Shown piece after piece: positions 1-6,302 of a stretch of DNA of 20,507 nucleotides (position 1 is its first letter; every line of letters starts with the position of its first letter). The translations under genes and the position numbers were made by a program. The DNA comes from an uncultured Clostridia bacterium. GTDB lineage: Bacteria > Bacillota > Clostridia > TANB77 > CAG-508. The notes below the pieces were generated by a model. That model saw nothing but the letters and a program-made list of their open reading frames with translations. It made no database searches and had not been told where the DNA came from. Location of the stretch: the NCBI GenBank assembly GCA_947624925.1, contig CANQMG010000017.1, forward strand, positions 1 to 20,507. The letters run 5' to 3'.

Positions 1-95
1 CACTTTCATCACCATGTTTTATTCTATCATATGTTTTGAAATATTACAATTTTGTAATAATCGATGAAATTACCATGTAAAATTTATTAAAAGTA

Positions 96-124
96 TTGAT
101 AAAATAATTATATTATATTAAAAT
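96..124 (+). promoter_or_regulatory. Candidate sigma-A promoter for the small RNA at 131-240
   Basis: TTGATA at 96-101, a 17-bp spacer, and TAAAAT at 119-124 fit a sigma-A promoter. Initiation would fall near 131, at the start of the conserved RNA element and about 110 nt before a clear intrinsic terminator. The surroundings are very AT-rich, so chance matches are common; the placement relative to the element and terminator is the main support. Confidence 0.45.
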
Positions 125-130
125 AAAAAC

Positions 131-240
131 AATAAATCGAATTATATAAGAGAGCTTGAAACAAAGTATTTTTTTCGCATACCTGTTTCGTTATCGCTCC
201 AATGAAAATAAAATCGTATTATTAATTAGTACGATTTTTT
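131..240 (+). ncRNA. Possible small RNA gene upstream of the DUF262/DUF3800 pair
   Basis: No protein is encoded here. The stretch has a candidate promoter at its 5' side, a nested hairpin (gagc 152-155 with gctc 196-199, and inside it gaaaca 158-163 with tgtttc 184-189), and an intrinsic terminator at 210-240. A diverged copy of the first part occurs at 2584-2650 with almost identical length (66 versus 67 nt from aatcga to cgctcc), and the outer gagc/gctc pair is kept. That conservation of ends and outer stem suggests a structured RNA. Short hairpin RNAs upstream of abortive-infection genes (for example the abiF motif) are a precedent, but I cannot assign this one to a family. The 1-130 stretch before it holds only AT-rich sequence and the promoter. 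Confidence 0.45.
210..240 (+). terminator. Intrinsic terminator
   Basis: A perfect 9-bp stem, aaaatcgta (210-218) against tacgatttt (230-238), with an 11-nt loop, runs into six T residues at 235-240. It would end the small RNA at 131-240 and insulate the DUF262 promoter. Confidence 0.75.
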
Positions 241-259
241 ACTTTCTTATAGAATAATT

Positions 260-298
260 ATAATTTTATAAAAATTCTAATAGAATTTATAAAATTAT
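260..298. repeat. AT-rich inverted repeat just upstream of the DUF262 -35 box
   Basis: The left arm (260-279) and right arm (281-298) are complementary apart from two extra A residues in the left arm, centred on position 280. The right arm touches the TTGACA box at 298-303. This is the position of an operator or upstream activator site, so a dimeric regulator is possible. The arms are nearly pure A/T, so the palindrome may also be compositional. Confidence 0.35.
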
Positions 299-326
299 TG
301 ACATTTGATCGCACTAATGATATGAT
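298..326 (+). promoter_or_regulatory. Strong sigma-A promoter of the DUF262 gene
   Basis: TTGACA (298-303), an exact 17-bp spacer, and TATGAT (321-326) are close to the full consensus. Initiation would be near 333, giving a leader of about 24 nt that contains the AAAGGA ribosome binding site at 341-346, ten bases before the ATG at 357. Confidence 0.8.
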
Positions 327-356
327 AACAAAAAAATAAGAAAGGAAAAAAGAAAT

Positions 357-1532
357 ATGGGGAATAATTTACAATTTGCTCTAGAATCTTATGCTCTTAT
401 GACATTAATTACAGACATTAGAATAGTGGAATATGGGGGACTAGATTTAAGACCAATATATCAAAGAAATTATATATGGAAAAACGATTTTAAAGATAAA
501 TTAATATACAGCATAATAAAAAGTTATCCAATAGGCAATATAATAATAAGACAATTAAAAGAACCTAATGAAAAAGGTGCAAAACAAGAGATAGTAGATG
601 GGCAACAGAGGTTGACAACTATATATGATTTTATAGAAGGAAAATATGAGATACATAGTGAATATTCCAGAAGAATAATAGAAGAAATTAAAAATTTTTA
701 TGGAGAAAGAACAGATCCAGAATTTGAAAAATTAGTAAAAAAATTGAAAAATAAGGGAAAAATTAAATTAAAATATTCAGATTTTCCATCTATAATAAAA
801 GGTAAATTTGAAGGATTTAATATATCTGTTACTAAAGTAATAGAAGCAACAGATATAGATATTACAGATTATTTTAGATTTTTGCAAAATCAAGAAAGAT
901 TGCGTGCGGGTGAAATTTTACATTCTTTAACTGACTCAAAGATGGATAAATATTTAGAAAAAATAGAAGATTTAAATGAATTTTGCCATATCATAGGGTT
1001 TGATAATAAAAGAAAAGAATTTGATAAATTATTTTATAATATAATAGGTTTGTTAGACAATAAAATTTCATTAGGAGCACCAGATAATCTAATAAATAAA
1101 TATGTTACAACGGTAGATGAAATTACTGATGGAAAAAAAGAAGTAGAAAATTTATTATTTCAGATAAATTCAATTGTAGATAATTATAGAGATAAAACTA
1201 TTCTATATAATATAAAGAAAAGATATGTTAAGTTTCTAATGTTATTAATGGGAATGGGAATAATTGACTTTACTACACAAACGGAAGAAAAGTTAAAATC
1301 ATTAGAAAAGATAGATATAAAATTGTCTGCATTTTTTTCGACAAACCCAGAAGTGGTAAATGAAGAATTTAAAGGGTATTCAAATAAAGTTATAGAAGAA
1401 CTTAGAGCTATTGCTCTTATAAGTAAAGGAGCGCAAACAAGAGAAAGAGTAAAAAATAGAATGAAAGTTTTGGGGTATTATGTACAAAATGCTGAAGAAA
1501 TAAATGAACCATCGGGAATATCAATTATATAA
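357..1532 (+). CDS. DUF262 domain protein (GmrSD / ParB-Srx-like fold)
   Basis: This 391-residue protein carries the hallmarks of DUF262. An early PIYQRNYIW segment (residues 33-41) matches the family's 'QRxYxW' signature, and DGQQRLTT (81-88) is its diagnostic motif, related to the ParB/sulfiredoxin fold and proposed to bind or hydrolyse nucleotides. DUF262 is the N-terminal half of GmrSD-type type IV restriction enzymes. Here no C-terminal DUF1524 HNH nuclease motif is apparent, so it is a stand-alone DUF262 protein whose C-terminal 200 residues are mainly helical and charged. The gene has a near-consensus promoter and an AAAGGA ribosome binding site. The DUF3800 gene starts 28 bp after its stop, so the two probably form one transcript. 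A role in defence against foreign DNA is inferred from family and partner, not shown. Base composition matches the neighbours. Confidence 0.88.
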   Translation: MGNNLQFALESYALMTLITDIRIVEYGGLDLRPIYQRNYIWKNDFKDKLIYSIIKSYPIGNIIIRQLKEPNEKGAKQEIVDGQQRLTTIYDFIEGKYEIHSEYSRRIIEEIKNFYGERTDPEFEKLVKKLKNKGKIKLKYSDFPSIIKGKFEGFNISVTKVIEATDIDITDYFRFLQNQERLRAGEILHSLTDSKMDKYLEKIEDLNEFCHIIGFDNKRKEFDKLFYNIIGLLDNKISLGAPDNLINKYVTTVDEITDGKKEVENLLFQINSIVDNYRDKTILYNIKKRYVKFLMLLMGMGIIDFTTQTEEKLKSLEKIDIKLSAFFSTNPEVVNEEFKGYSNKVIEELRAIALISKGAQTRERVKNRMKVLGYYVQNAEEINEPSGISII

Positions 1533-1560
1533 AAAAATATTAAGTTTGAAAGGATAAAAA

Positions 1561-2376
1561 ATGAAGGAAAACATATATAATAATAATTATTTTTTTGTAG
1601 ATGAATCTGGAGATACTACTTTTTATAATAGAAAAGGTGAATGGATTGTGGGAAAAGAAAATGGAGCTTCAAAAATATTACTTATGGGATTTATAAGAAC
1701 TACGGAGCCACAATTTTTAAGAAAAAAACTTAACGAAGTAAAGTATGAAATATTAAATGATGAATATTTAAAAGATATACCTTCTATGAAAAAAACAAAA
1801 ATAGCTTTTCATGCAAAAGATGATTGTCCTGAAGTTAGATATAAAGTTTTTAAAGTATTAAAAGATTTGCCTTTTTCTTGTAATATAGTTATTGCAAGAA
1901 AGACAGAAAATGTATTTAAAAAGTTTAATAGTAATACTCAAGAATTATATGATTCATTAATAACAAATTTATTTAAAAATATACTACATTTATCTAATAA
2001 TAACTATATTTACATTGCAACTAGAGGAAGTAAAAAAAGACAAGAACCATTAGAAAAAGCGATACAAACATCTTTATATTATACTGAAAACAAATTAAAT
2101 ACTACTATCGAGTCTACTCAAAAGATTTTGCCACAGACACCATCTGGAGAGGTTTGTCTACAAATTGTAGATTACTGCAATTGGGCAATACAAAGAGCTT
2201 TTTTACAGAATGATATGAGATATTATAACTTTTTAAAAGAAAAATTTGGACTAATTGTAGATTTATATGATTATAAGAAAGGATGGAAGAATTTTTATAA
2301 CAAAAAAAATCCATTTGATATAAAAAAGATAAGCCCTTTACGGCTAGGTATTAAAATACTCACAGCATGTAGCTGA
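1561..2376 (+). CDS. DUF3800 domain protein
   Basis: FVDESGD at residues 12-18 is the N-terminal acidic signature of DUF3800. FHAKDD (83-88) and LQIVDY (200-205) fit the internal and C-terminal family motifs, the latter carrying a conserved acidic residue. The acidic residues resemble a metal-dependent nuclease site, but no activity is established that I can name. The 271-residue reading has a GAAAGGA ribosome binding site 28 bp after the DUF262 stop. The reading in the zero frame contains a single CGG, at residue 261 (2341-2343), immediately after SPL. If the ribosome steps +1 there, GGC is read and TAG at 2345-2347 ends the protein at SPLG; the zero-frame tail beyond (ending at a TGA, 2374-2376) has no recognisable family sequence. 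The natural C-terminus is therefore uncertain. Confidence 0.85.
   Translation: MKENIYNNNYFFVDESGDTTFYNRKGEWIVGKENGASKILLMGFIRTTEPQFLRKKLNEVKYEILNDEYLKDIPSMKKTKIAFHAKDDCPEVRYKVFKVLKDLPFSCNIVIARKTENVFKKFNSNTQELYDSLITNLFKNILHLSNNNYIYIATRGSKKRQEPLEKAIQTSLYYTENKLNTTIESTQKILPQTPSGEVCLQIVDYCNWAIQRAFLQNDMRYYNFLKEKFGLIVDLYDYKKGWKNFYNKKNPFDIKKISPLRLGIKILTACS
2341..2347 (+). other. In-frame CGG with a +1 stop: candidate recoding site in the DUF3800 gene
   Basis: The zero-frame codons are TTA-CGG-CTA. CGG is at 2341-2343; reading +1 gives GGC (2342-2344) then TAG (2345-2347). The P-site codon ends in A and the shifted codon is GGC, exactly as at 13049-13055. This is one of only three in-frame CGG codons in the window. 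Here no frame disruption forces a shift, so support is by analogy with the other two sites. Confidence 0.4.
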
Positions 2377-2583
2377 CTTTCGCACATAAAAGACTTATTA
2401 TAAATAAAGCTATTGCTTTGCTATTATTATATGTTTTTTTAATTTAATTATACATAAAATAAACTTACTTGTCAAATAAATTATACATATAATCTAAAAA
2501 AATTTCAATAGTTTTTGTAAAATTATAAATATTTGTGAATACAAAACTAATAATATGTGTTATACTAATTTCAACAGTTGATT

Positions 2584-2650
2584 AATCGAATTATTTTTTT
2601 GAGCAAATATGTGAGAAAAATTTTTCGAAAATAACCTCCTTAATCGCTCC
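2584..2650 (+). repeat. Second, diverged copy of the RNA-like element at 135-200
   Basis: It starts with aatcgaattat, keeps gagc (2601-2604) and gctc (2646-2649) at the same 44-45 nt spacing as the copy at 135-200, keeps a tttttcg tract between them, and ends with atcgctccaa. The inner sequence differs. No terminator follows; instead a half palindromic element begins 11 nt later, so this copy has probably lost its 3' end. The two copies are direct repeats flanking the DUF262/DUF3800 pair. Confidence 0.5.
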
Positions 2651-2661
2651 AAATGTGCGGC

Positions 2662-2688
2662 GTGGAAAAGAGAACCGTCTCAATTTCC
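2662..2688. repeat. Half copy of the palindromic element
   Basis: This matches the 27-nt right arm of the element at 3271-3335 with a single change (gtctc for gtccc). The left arm and loop are absent, so it is a truncated copy. Confidence 0.8.
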
Positions 2689-2810
2689 AATTTTCTTTAA
2701 CAGATGTTAATTATTTTACTAAAATCACATTATTAGCTTTAAAAGGTTGTTTTTTATATTGTATTTTTCTATCAATTTAACTTTTAATTTTTTTATCAAA
2801 TCTATATTGA

Positions 2811-3062
2811 ATTTTACAAGATTATATTTTAAAAGATAATACAAGAGAAAATACAGCATTAATTTTGAAAACAATAATAGAAAAAGACAGAAGTCAAAAT
2901 GTTATAGGAAGAGTTAATTTAGTTTTAAGATTAGCTGTTGAAGGTGATGATATAAATAATAAAAATTCTATTATTACTTGTATTCCAATTGGCAAAAATA
3001 GACTTCAATCTTATATAAATAACGGAAAAATTATTTGGCAAAAACTAGACAAAAATGAATAA
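2811..3062 (+). pseudogene. C-terminal remnant of an unidentified protein
   Basis: An open frame runs from 2811 (after a TGA at 2808-2810) to a TAA at 3060-3062, about 83 codons. Its only possible start is a TTG at 2865, which has no well-placed ribosome binding site (the nearest purine tract is about 17 nt upstream). The sequence is protein-like rather than random: it reads through the TTG without a break, has a hydrophobic stretch NLVLRLAV, and a segment IITCIPIGKNRLQSYI that looks like a folded domain end. I do not recognise the family. The best reading is the 3' end of a gene whose 5' part was deleted, possibly together with the truncation of the elements at 2584-2688. A genuine 65-residue protein from the TTG is the alternative. 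Confidence 0.4.
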
Positions 3063-3074
3063 TTATTGTATAAT
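3046..3074 (+). promoter_or_regulatory. Sigma-A promoter of the structured RNA
   Basis: TAGACA (3046-3051), a 17-bp spacer, and a perfect TATAAT (3069-3074). It overlaps the last codons of the upstream remnant. Initiation near 3081 would make an RNA of about 140 nt ending at the terminator at 3186-3220. Confidence 0.65.
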
Positions 3075-3080
3075 TAAAGT

Positions 3081-3220
3081 ACAATATAAATAGGTTATTT
3101 GAGGTGGTAAAATGTTGCAACCACACACCCTAGTGGTCAAAAGAGATGTAGGAACGGCGACTCCTACCAAATAACCAACAGTTAACAAGGGATTATGGAA
3201 ACATATTCCCTTGCTTTTTT
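3081..3220 (+). ncRNA. Structured small RNA, family not identified
   Basis: Promoter and terminator bracket a non-coding stretch with strong pairing potential. A closing stem P1 pairs ggttatttg (3093-3101) with caaataacc (3168-3176). Inside it, accac (3120-3124) can pair with either gtggt upstream (3104-3108) or gtggt downstream (3133-3137), so two exclusive folds exist. P3 pairs gtagga (3148-3153) with tcctac (3162-3167) around an acggcgac loop. A terminator hairpin follows. The fold resembles a multibranch regulatory RNA, but no co-directional gene follows closely: the next gene is on the opposite strand and ends at 3350. A trans-acting RNA is therefore more likely than a riboswitch. I could not match it to 6S, SRP, tmRNA, RNase P or a riboswitch class I know. 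Confidence 0.65.
3186..3220 (+). terminator. Intrinsic terminator of the structured RNA
   Basis: caagggattatg (3186-3197) pairs with catattcccttg (3202-3213) with one T-T mismatch, capped by a GAAA tetraloop and followed by six T residues (3215-3220). Confidence 0.85.
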
Positions 3221-3245
3221 ATTAAAAATATGCTATAATAAATTT

Positions 3246-3270
3246 GGAAATTGGGACGGTTCTCTTTTTT
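3246..3270. repeat. Partial left arm of the palindromic element
   Basis: A direct repeat of the left arm of the next element (ggaaattgggacggttctct followed by Ts) sits immediately before it, suggesting two insertions at one spot or unequal recombination between copies. Confidence 0.75.
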
Positions 3271-3335
3271 GGAAATTGGGACGGTTCTCTTTTCCACGCA
3301 ATTTTTGTGTGGAAAAGAGAACCGTCCCAATTTCC
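3271..3335. mobile_element. Palindromic MITE/REP-like element, complete
   Basis: Perfect 27-bp arms (3271-3297 and 3309-3335) around an 11-nt loop, gcaatttttgt. The same element with longer arms is at 6121-6195 and a half copy is at 2662-2688. Elements of this kind are scattered in Clostridia and are thought to be mobilised in trans, possibly by Y1/RAYT transposases; no transposase is in the window. It lies between the RNA gene and the convergent end of the ABC operon, so it may also act as a terminator. Confidence 0.8.
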
Positions 3336-3349
3336 TCCAATCTCCCATT

Positions 3350-4144
3350 TTATATTTTAGAAATCATTAAATTAGATGAAGAGTATCTTCTAAGTCCTCT
3401 ATAAAATATTACAAATGTAACTAATGTTAAAATAACCGTTATAACAATTATTACAAATGTTAATTTAAAATTAAATTTTGTCATTATCCATACTGGAAAA
3501 TATGCTGTTAATCCCACTGGAATTACTGTTAGTAACAATATTCTTGCTGCTCCTTTAAATATGCCATCAGGATATGTAGAAAAATTTATCATTAAGTTGT
3601 TACCTGTATCAGCAATCATATCTGATCTTCCAATCCAAAAGCTTAAACTGCCAAGTAAAACAGCAATATCAGTTATAATTATTGCACCAGTTATAGAAAA
3701 GAAAGTAAACAATATAAATTTAGATACTGTTATCCCACTTATTATAAGAACAATATATCCATATAACAAATCTCCCAACGCAGATACTTCAATATCTGTT
3801 GTAATACAAGCCAATAATACATTTTTTGGCTGTACCAAAAAGCTATCAAGTTTACCATTTGTTATTAAATCTGAAAGAGAATATGCCTTTTTAAATATAA
3901 AATGTGAAAATCCATACGTTGATGCTGCTATTGCCCAAAGCAACAATATTTGATTAAATGTATATCCTCCTACGTCCTCTTTTAAAGAATAAATAACAAT
4001 CCATTGTATTATAAAACTGGCATTGTTGAGTATCATAAATATAACATTCATAATAAAACTTGTTTTATTTATCATTTCGCGCATTAAGCCATATTTAATT
4101 GTTTTTATTGTTACATTTAATTGATTTTTAACCCCCTGTAACAT
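3350..4144 (-). CDS. ABC-2 type exporter permease (second permease)
   Basis: This 264-residue integral membrane protein begins with a short cytoplasmic stretch and then has about six hydrophobic segments, typical of ABC-2 permeases of the DUF990/ABC2_membrane_6 type, which occur as a pair with one ATPase. It is the last gene of the operon and overlaps the preceding permease gene by 17 bp (4128-4144), with its ribosome binding site, AAGGGAG, inside that gene. Such overlaps indicate translational coupling and a heterodimeric permease. The substrate is unknown; related exporters have been linked to drug or peptide export, but nothing in the sequence decides that. Both permeases have the usual length of about 260 residues and appear intact. 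Confidence 0.87.
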   Translation of the reverse strand: MLQGVKNQLNVTIKTIKYGLMREMINKTSFIMNVIFMILNNASFIIQWIVIYSLKEDVGGYTFNQILLLWAIAASTYGFSHFIFKKAYSLSDLITNGKLDSFLVQPKNVLLACITTDIEVSALGDLLYGYIVLIISGITVSKFILFTFFSITGAIIITDIAVLLGSLSFWIGRSDMIADTGNNLMINFSTYPDGIFKGAARILLLTVIPVGLTAYFPVWIMTKFNFKLTFVIIVITVILTLVTFVIFYRGLRRYSSSNLMISKI

Positions 4145-4919
4145 TTAACTTTTTCACTCCCTTCTTATAAATTAAATAGCACATTCCCCAAGCAATACCT
4201 AAATAGATTATTTGTGATAATAAAATCTCTGCAGATGACATATAACTAAAATCTACAAATAATTTTGCAGGTCCATAACACGTTACATATATCGGACTAT
4301 ATCTCATTATTTTTGCAAGAATTCCTGGGAAGTATTCGATTGGAAATAATACTCCAAGAACTAATATCATTTTACTATATAGCCAAAATATTGGATTTGA
4401 ATCTTCAATTATAAAGGAAATAAGTCCAATAAATGTTATAAGTAATAAATTGATTAATACTGCTAATATTCCAGATATAAAAACTATTATTACAGCAGGG
4501 GCTGTTAAAGCAGGAAAACTTTTTAAAAAAATTATCCCCATTGTAAAACCAACTACCATTGATATAATAATTCTAATTGTTGTTTCACCTAAATGTCCAG
4601 ATACTGCATAACCAATATAGCTGTATGGCTTATTTATCATATATGCTATATTTCCACCTCTAACATCATCAACTATTTTTCTACAATATTTTCTTCCCTC
4701 TATTGCACCCCATATAATCTCTGTTATAATAACATACCAAATCATTTGCGTTTTAGAGTATCCATTAATTAATTCGTTTGGATTATCATAAATATAATTC
4801 CATAAATTCATAAATATGAATATAAACAAGATAAAATTAATTAATCTGAACAATATGTTTATTACATATTGAAATGTACTCATAAGTTCACTTTTATAAA
4901 TGTAAATATACTTTCTCAT
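4128..4919 (-). CDS. ABC-2 type exporter permease (first permease)
   Basis: A 263-residue polytopic membrane protein. A short basic N-terminus (MRKYIYIYKSEL) leads into about six hydrophobic segments, with an intracellular loop around residues 75-100 containing EGRKYCRKIVDDVRGGNIAY, a region that in ABC-2 permeases couples to the ATPase. It matches the DUF990/ABC2_membrane_6 type by size and partner. The gene starts 8 bp after the ATPase stop codon with a GAAAGGGG ribosome binding site and overlaps the start of the second permease gene. The three genes thus form a tight operon. The substrate cannot be told from sequence. Confidence 0.87.
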   Translation of the reverse strand: MRKYIYIYKSELMSTFQYVINILFRLINFILFIFIFMNLWNYIYDNPNELINGYSKTQMIWYVIITEIIWGAIEGRKYCRKIVDDVRGGNIAYMINKPYSYIGYAVSGHLGETTIRIIISMVVGFTMGIIFLKSFPALTAPAVIIVFISGILAVLINLLLITFIGLISFIIEDSNPIFWLYSKMILVLGVLFPIEYFPGILAKIMRYSPIYVTCYGPAKLFVDFSYMSSAEILLSQIIYLGIAWGMCYLIYKKGVKKLNVTGG

Positions 4920-4927
4920 ATAGTTTC

Positions 4928-5902
4928 TTACCCCTTTCTATATATTTGTGCAATAATTTCTTCTAATGGAATGTTAGAAATGTTGATATCCATAATGTTT
5001 TCTGGATTAATTAATTTTAAAACAGTAGTCAAATCTGTTTGTTTTGTATCAATTTCAATTCTTAATCTATTTTCTTTTTCTTTTAATATATTAATACCTT
5101 TTGTGTTACTAAAATTAACTTTTGTATTTAATTTTACTTCTATAACTTTTTTATCCATATAGTGATATTTTAAATTAGACATAGAATCATCCATCACAAT
5201 TTTTCCATCATTTATTATTACAACTCTTTTACAAAGTTTTTCAATATCAGATATATCATGACTAGTAAGGAAAATAGTAGTACGATATTCTTTATTCATT
5301 TTCTTTATTAACTTTCTAATACTCTCTTTTACAACAGGGTCAAGACCAATTGTTGGTTCATCCAAAAATAAAATTTTGGGCTTATGAATTAATGAAGCAA
5401 CAATTTCGCATCTAATCCTTTGCCCTAAACTCAAATTTCTTACAGGTATATTTATAAATTTTTCAAGATCAAAGAGCTTACTTAATTCTTCAATACGTTT
5501 TTCTGTCTCTTTTTCTGTAATATCATAAATAGCACCAAAAAATTTAAAATTATCATATGCTGTCAAATGCATCCAAAGCTGTTCCTTTTGTCCAAATACT
5601 GTTCCTATTTCATATGCTAGTTTTTTTCTTTCCCTTGTAGGATTAATTCCAAGGACATTAATCTCGCCACTATCTGGATATAGAATACCTGTAAGCATTT
5701 TAATTGTTGTACTTTTTCCTGCTCCATTAGGTCCAATAAATGCAATAATTTCTCCTTCTTCAACTTCAAAGGATATATCATTTACAGCCTTAACTTCTTT
5801 ATATATAGGTTTAAAAATAGCACTAATACTTCCAGAAAAACCCTTTTTCTTTTCTTTTATTTTAAATGTTTTAGTTAAATGCTTTACACTTATAACTGAC
5901 AT
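4928..5902 (-). CDS. ABC exporter ATP-binding protein
   Basis: The 324-residue ATPase shows all nucleotide-binding motifs in order: Walker A GPNGAGKST (57-65), Q-loop near GQKEQLW (104-110), signature LSLGQ (157-161), Walker B ILFLDEP (177-183) and the switch histidine H215. An N-terminal insertion of about 20 residues between strands (KEKKKGFSGSISAIFKP) and a C-terminal extension of about 90 residues after the core are typical of ATPases that work with DUF990-type permease pairs. It energises export through the heterodimer of the two permeases that follow. The start is supported by AGGAGGG eight bases before the ATG. It is the first gene of the operon and lies behind a leader of about 157 nt that contains two hairpins. 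Confidence 0.93.
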   Translation of the reverse strand: MSVISVKHLTKTFKIKEKKKGFSGSISAIFKPIYKEVKAVNDISFEVEEGEIIAFIGPNGAGKSTTIKMLTGILYPDSGEINVLGINPTRERKKLAYEIGTVFGQKEQLWMHLTAYDNFKFFGAIYDITEKETEKRIEELSKLFDLEKFINIPVRNLSLGQRIRCEIVASLIHKPKILFLDEPTIGLDPVVKESIRKLIKKMNKEYRTTIFLTSHDISDIEKLCKRVVIINDGKIVMDDSMSNLKYHYMDKKVIEVKLNTKVNFSNTKGINILKEKENRLRIEIDTKQTDLTTVLKLINPENIMDINISNIPLEEIIAQIYRKG

Positions 5903-6059
5903 AATTTTAGCCCTCCTTTTATCTTTTCACTTATCATTTTTATAATAAATACAAAATAAGCGAAGCACAACTGTTAAACAGTAGTGACTCCGCTTTATAT
6001 TAAAAACGTGTAAGTATTAACCCTGTGCAGCTTTATATGCACACTCACTCATTAATTAT
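5903..6059 (-). promoter_or_regulatory. Hairpin-rich 5' leader of the ABC exporter operon
   Basis: From the predicted start near 6059 to the ATG at 5902 the transcript has a leader of about 157 nt. It contains a short hairpin (tgtgca 6024-6029 with tgcaca 6038-6043) and a long imperfect hairpin spanning 5958-5995 (aagcg 5958-5962 with cgctt 5991-5995, apical actg/cagt around a ttaaa loop). No strong T-run follows the long hairpin, so it is not a clear attenuator. The leader may control operon expression in response to the exporter's substrate. I do not recognise a T-box or a known riboswitch. The rest of the 5903-6302 gap holds two promoters and a palindromic element. Confidence 0.4.
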
Positions 6060-6065
6060 AAGAAT

Positions 6066-6094
6066 ATGATATCATATTTTATCTGAATAATCAA
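6066..6094 (-). promoter_or_regulatory. Candidate promoter of the ABC exporter operon
   Basis: Read on the minus strand, TTGATT (6094-6089), a 17-bp spacer, and TATCAT (6071-6066). The -10 box sits inside a perfect small palindrome, atatgatatcatat (6064-6077), which could be an operator. Confidence 0.5.
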
Positions 6095-6120
6095 GTATTT
6101 TAGGAATTTTTATTAAATTT

Positions 6121-6195
6121 TTGGAGGAAATTGGGACGGTTCTCTTTTCCACGCAATTATTGTGTGGAAAAGAGAACCGTCCCAATTTCCTCCAA
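6121..6195. mobile_element. Palindromic MITE/REP-like element with perfect 32-bp arms
   Basis: Arms at 6121-6152 and 6164-6195 are exact reverse complements around the loop gcaattattgt. Its central 65 bp are nearly identical to the element at 3271-3335, differing only in the loop. A further tccaatttcc fragment follows at 6191-6200. It lies between the divergent promoters of the ABC operon and the clpE gene. Confidence 0.85.
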
Positions 6196-6239
6196 TTTCC
6201 ACATTTAGTAACTTTCTTGTATTTTAATTTGCTATTTTC

Positions 6240-6268
6240 TTGACTATAAGTGGTTTTTGGTGTATTAT
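6240..6268 (+). promoter_or_regulatory. Promoter of the clpE-pgsA transcript
   Basis: TTGACT (6240-6245), a 17-bp spacer, and TATTAT (6263-6268). Initiation near 6275 leaves a short leader with AGGAG at 6291-6295. I looked for a CtsR operator (repeated GGTCAAA heptads), the usual regulator of clpE, and saw none. Confidence 0.65.
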
Positions 6269-6302
6269 TATATTTATACTAAAAGTAAAAAGGAGAAAAA
6301 AT

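Larger units (their letters stand above)
2377..2864. other. Gene-poor stretch between the DUF3800 gene and a gene remnant
   Basis: No convincing gene lies here. It is AT-rich spacer that holds the second copy of the RNA-like element (2584-2650), a half palindromic element (2662-2688), and from 2811 the start of an open frame that belongs to the remnant ending at 3062. A possible extended -10 box (TG-T-TATACT, 2558-2566) precedes the RNA-like element. The stretch looks like decayed accessory DNA. Confidence 0.6.

Noticed and set aside
2341..2376. CGG read as reassigned sense codon (for example Trp, Gln or Gly) with no frameshift
   Set aside because: Possible for the DUF3800 gene, but it does not explain the giant gene, where the zero frame after CGG stops within a few codons while the +1 frame continues.
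3081..3220. Fluoride, guanidine-II or SRP RNA assignment for the structured RNA
   Set aside because: Some short segments look similar (ctcctac, an acgg loop), but the required conserved cores and paired ACGR hairpins are not present.
3561..3953. Plus-strand reading frame opposite the second permease
   Set aside because: It is antisense to a permease with clear membrane segments, operon overlap and ribosome binding site.
6240..6302. Longer clpE start at the TTG of 6240
   Set aside because: This TTG is the -35 box of the promoter; the ATG at 6303 has AGGAG at the right distance and starts the zinc-binding module.
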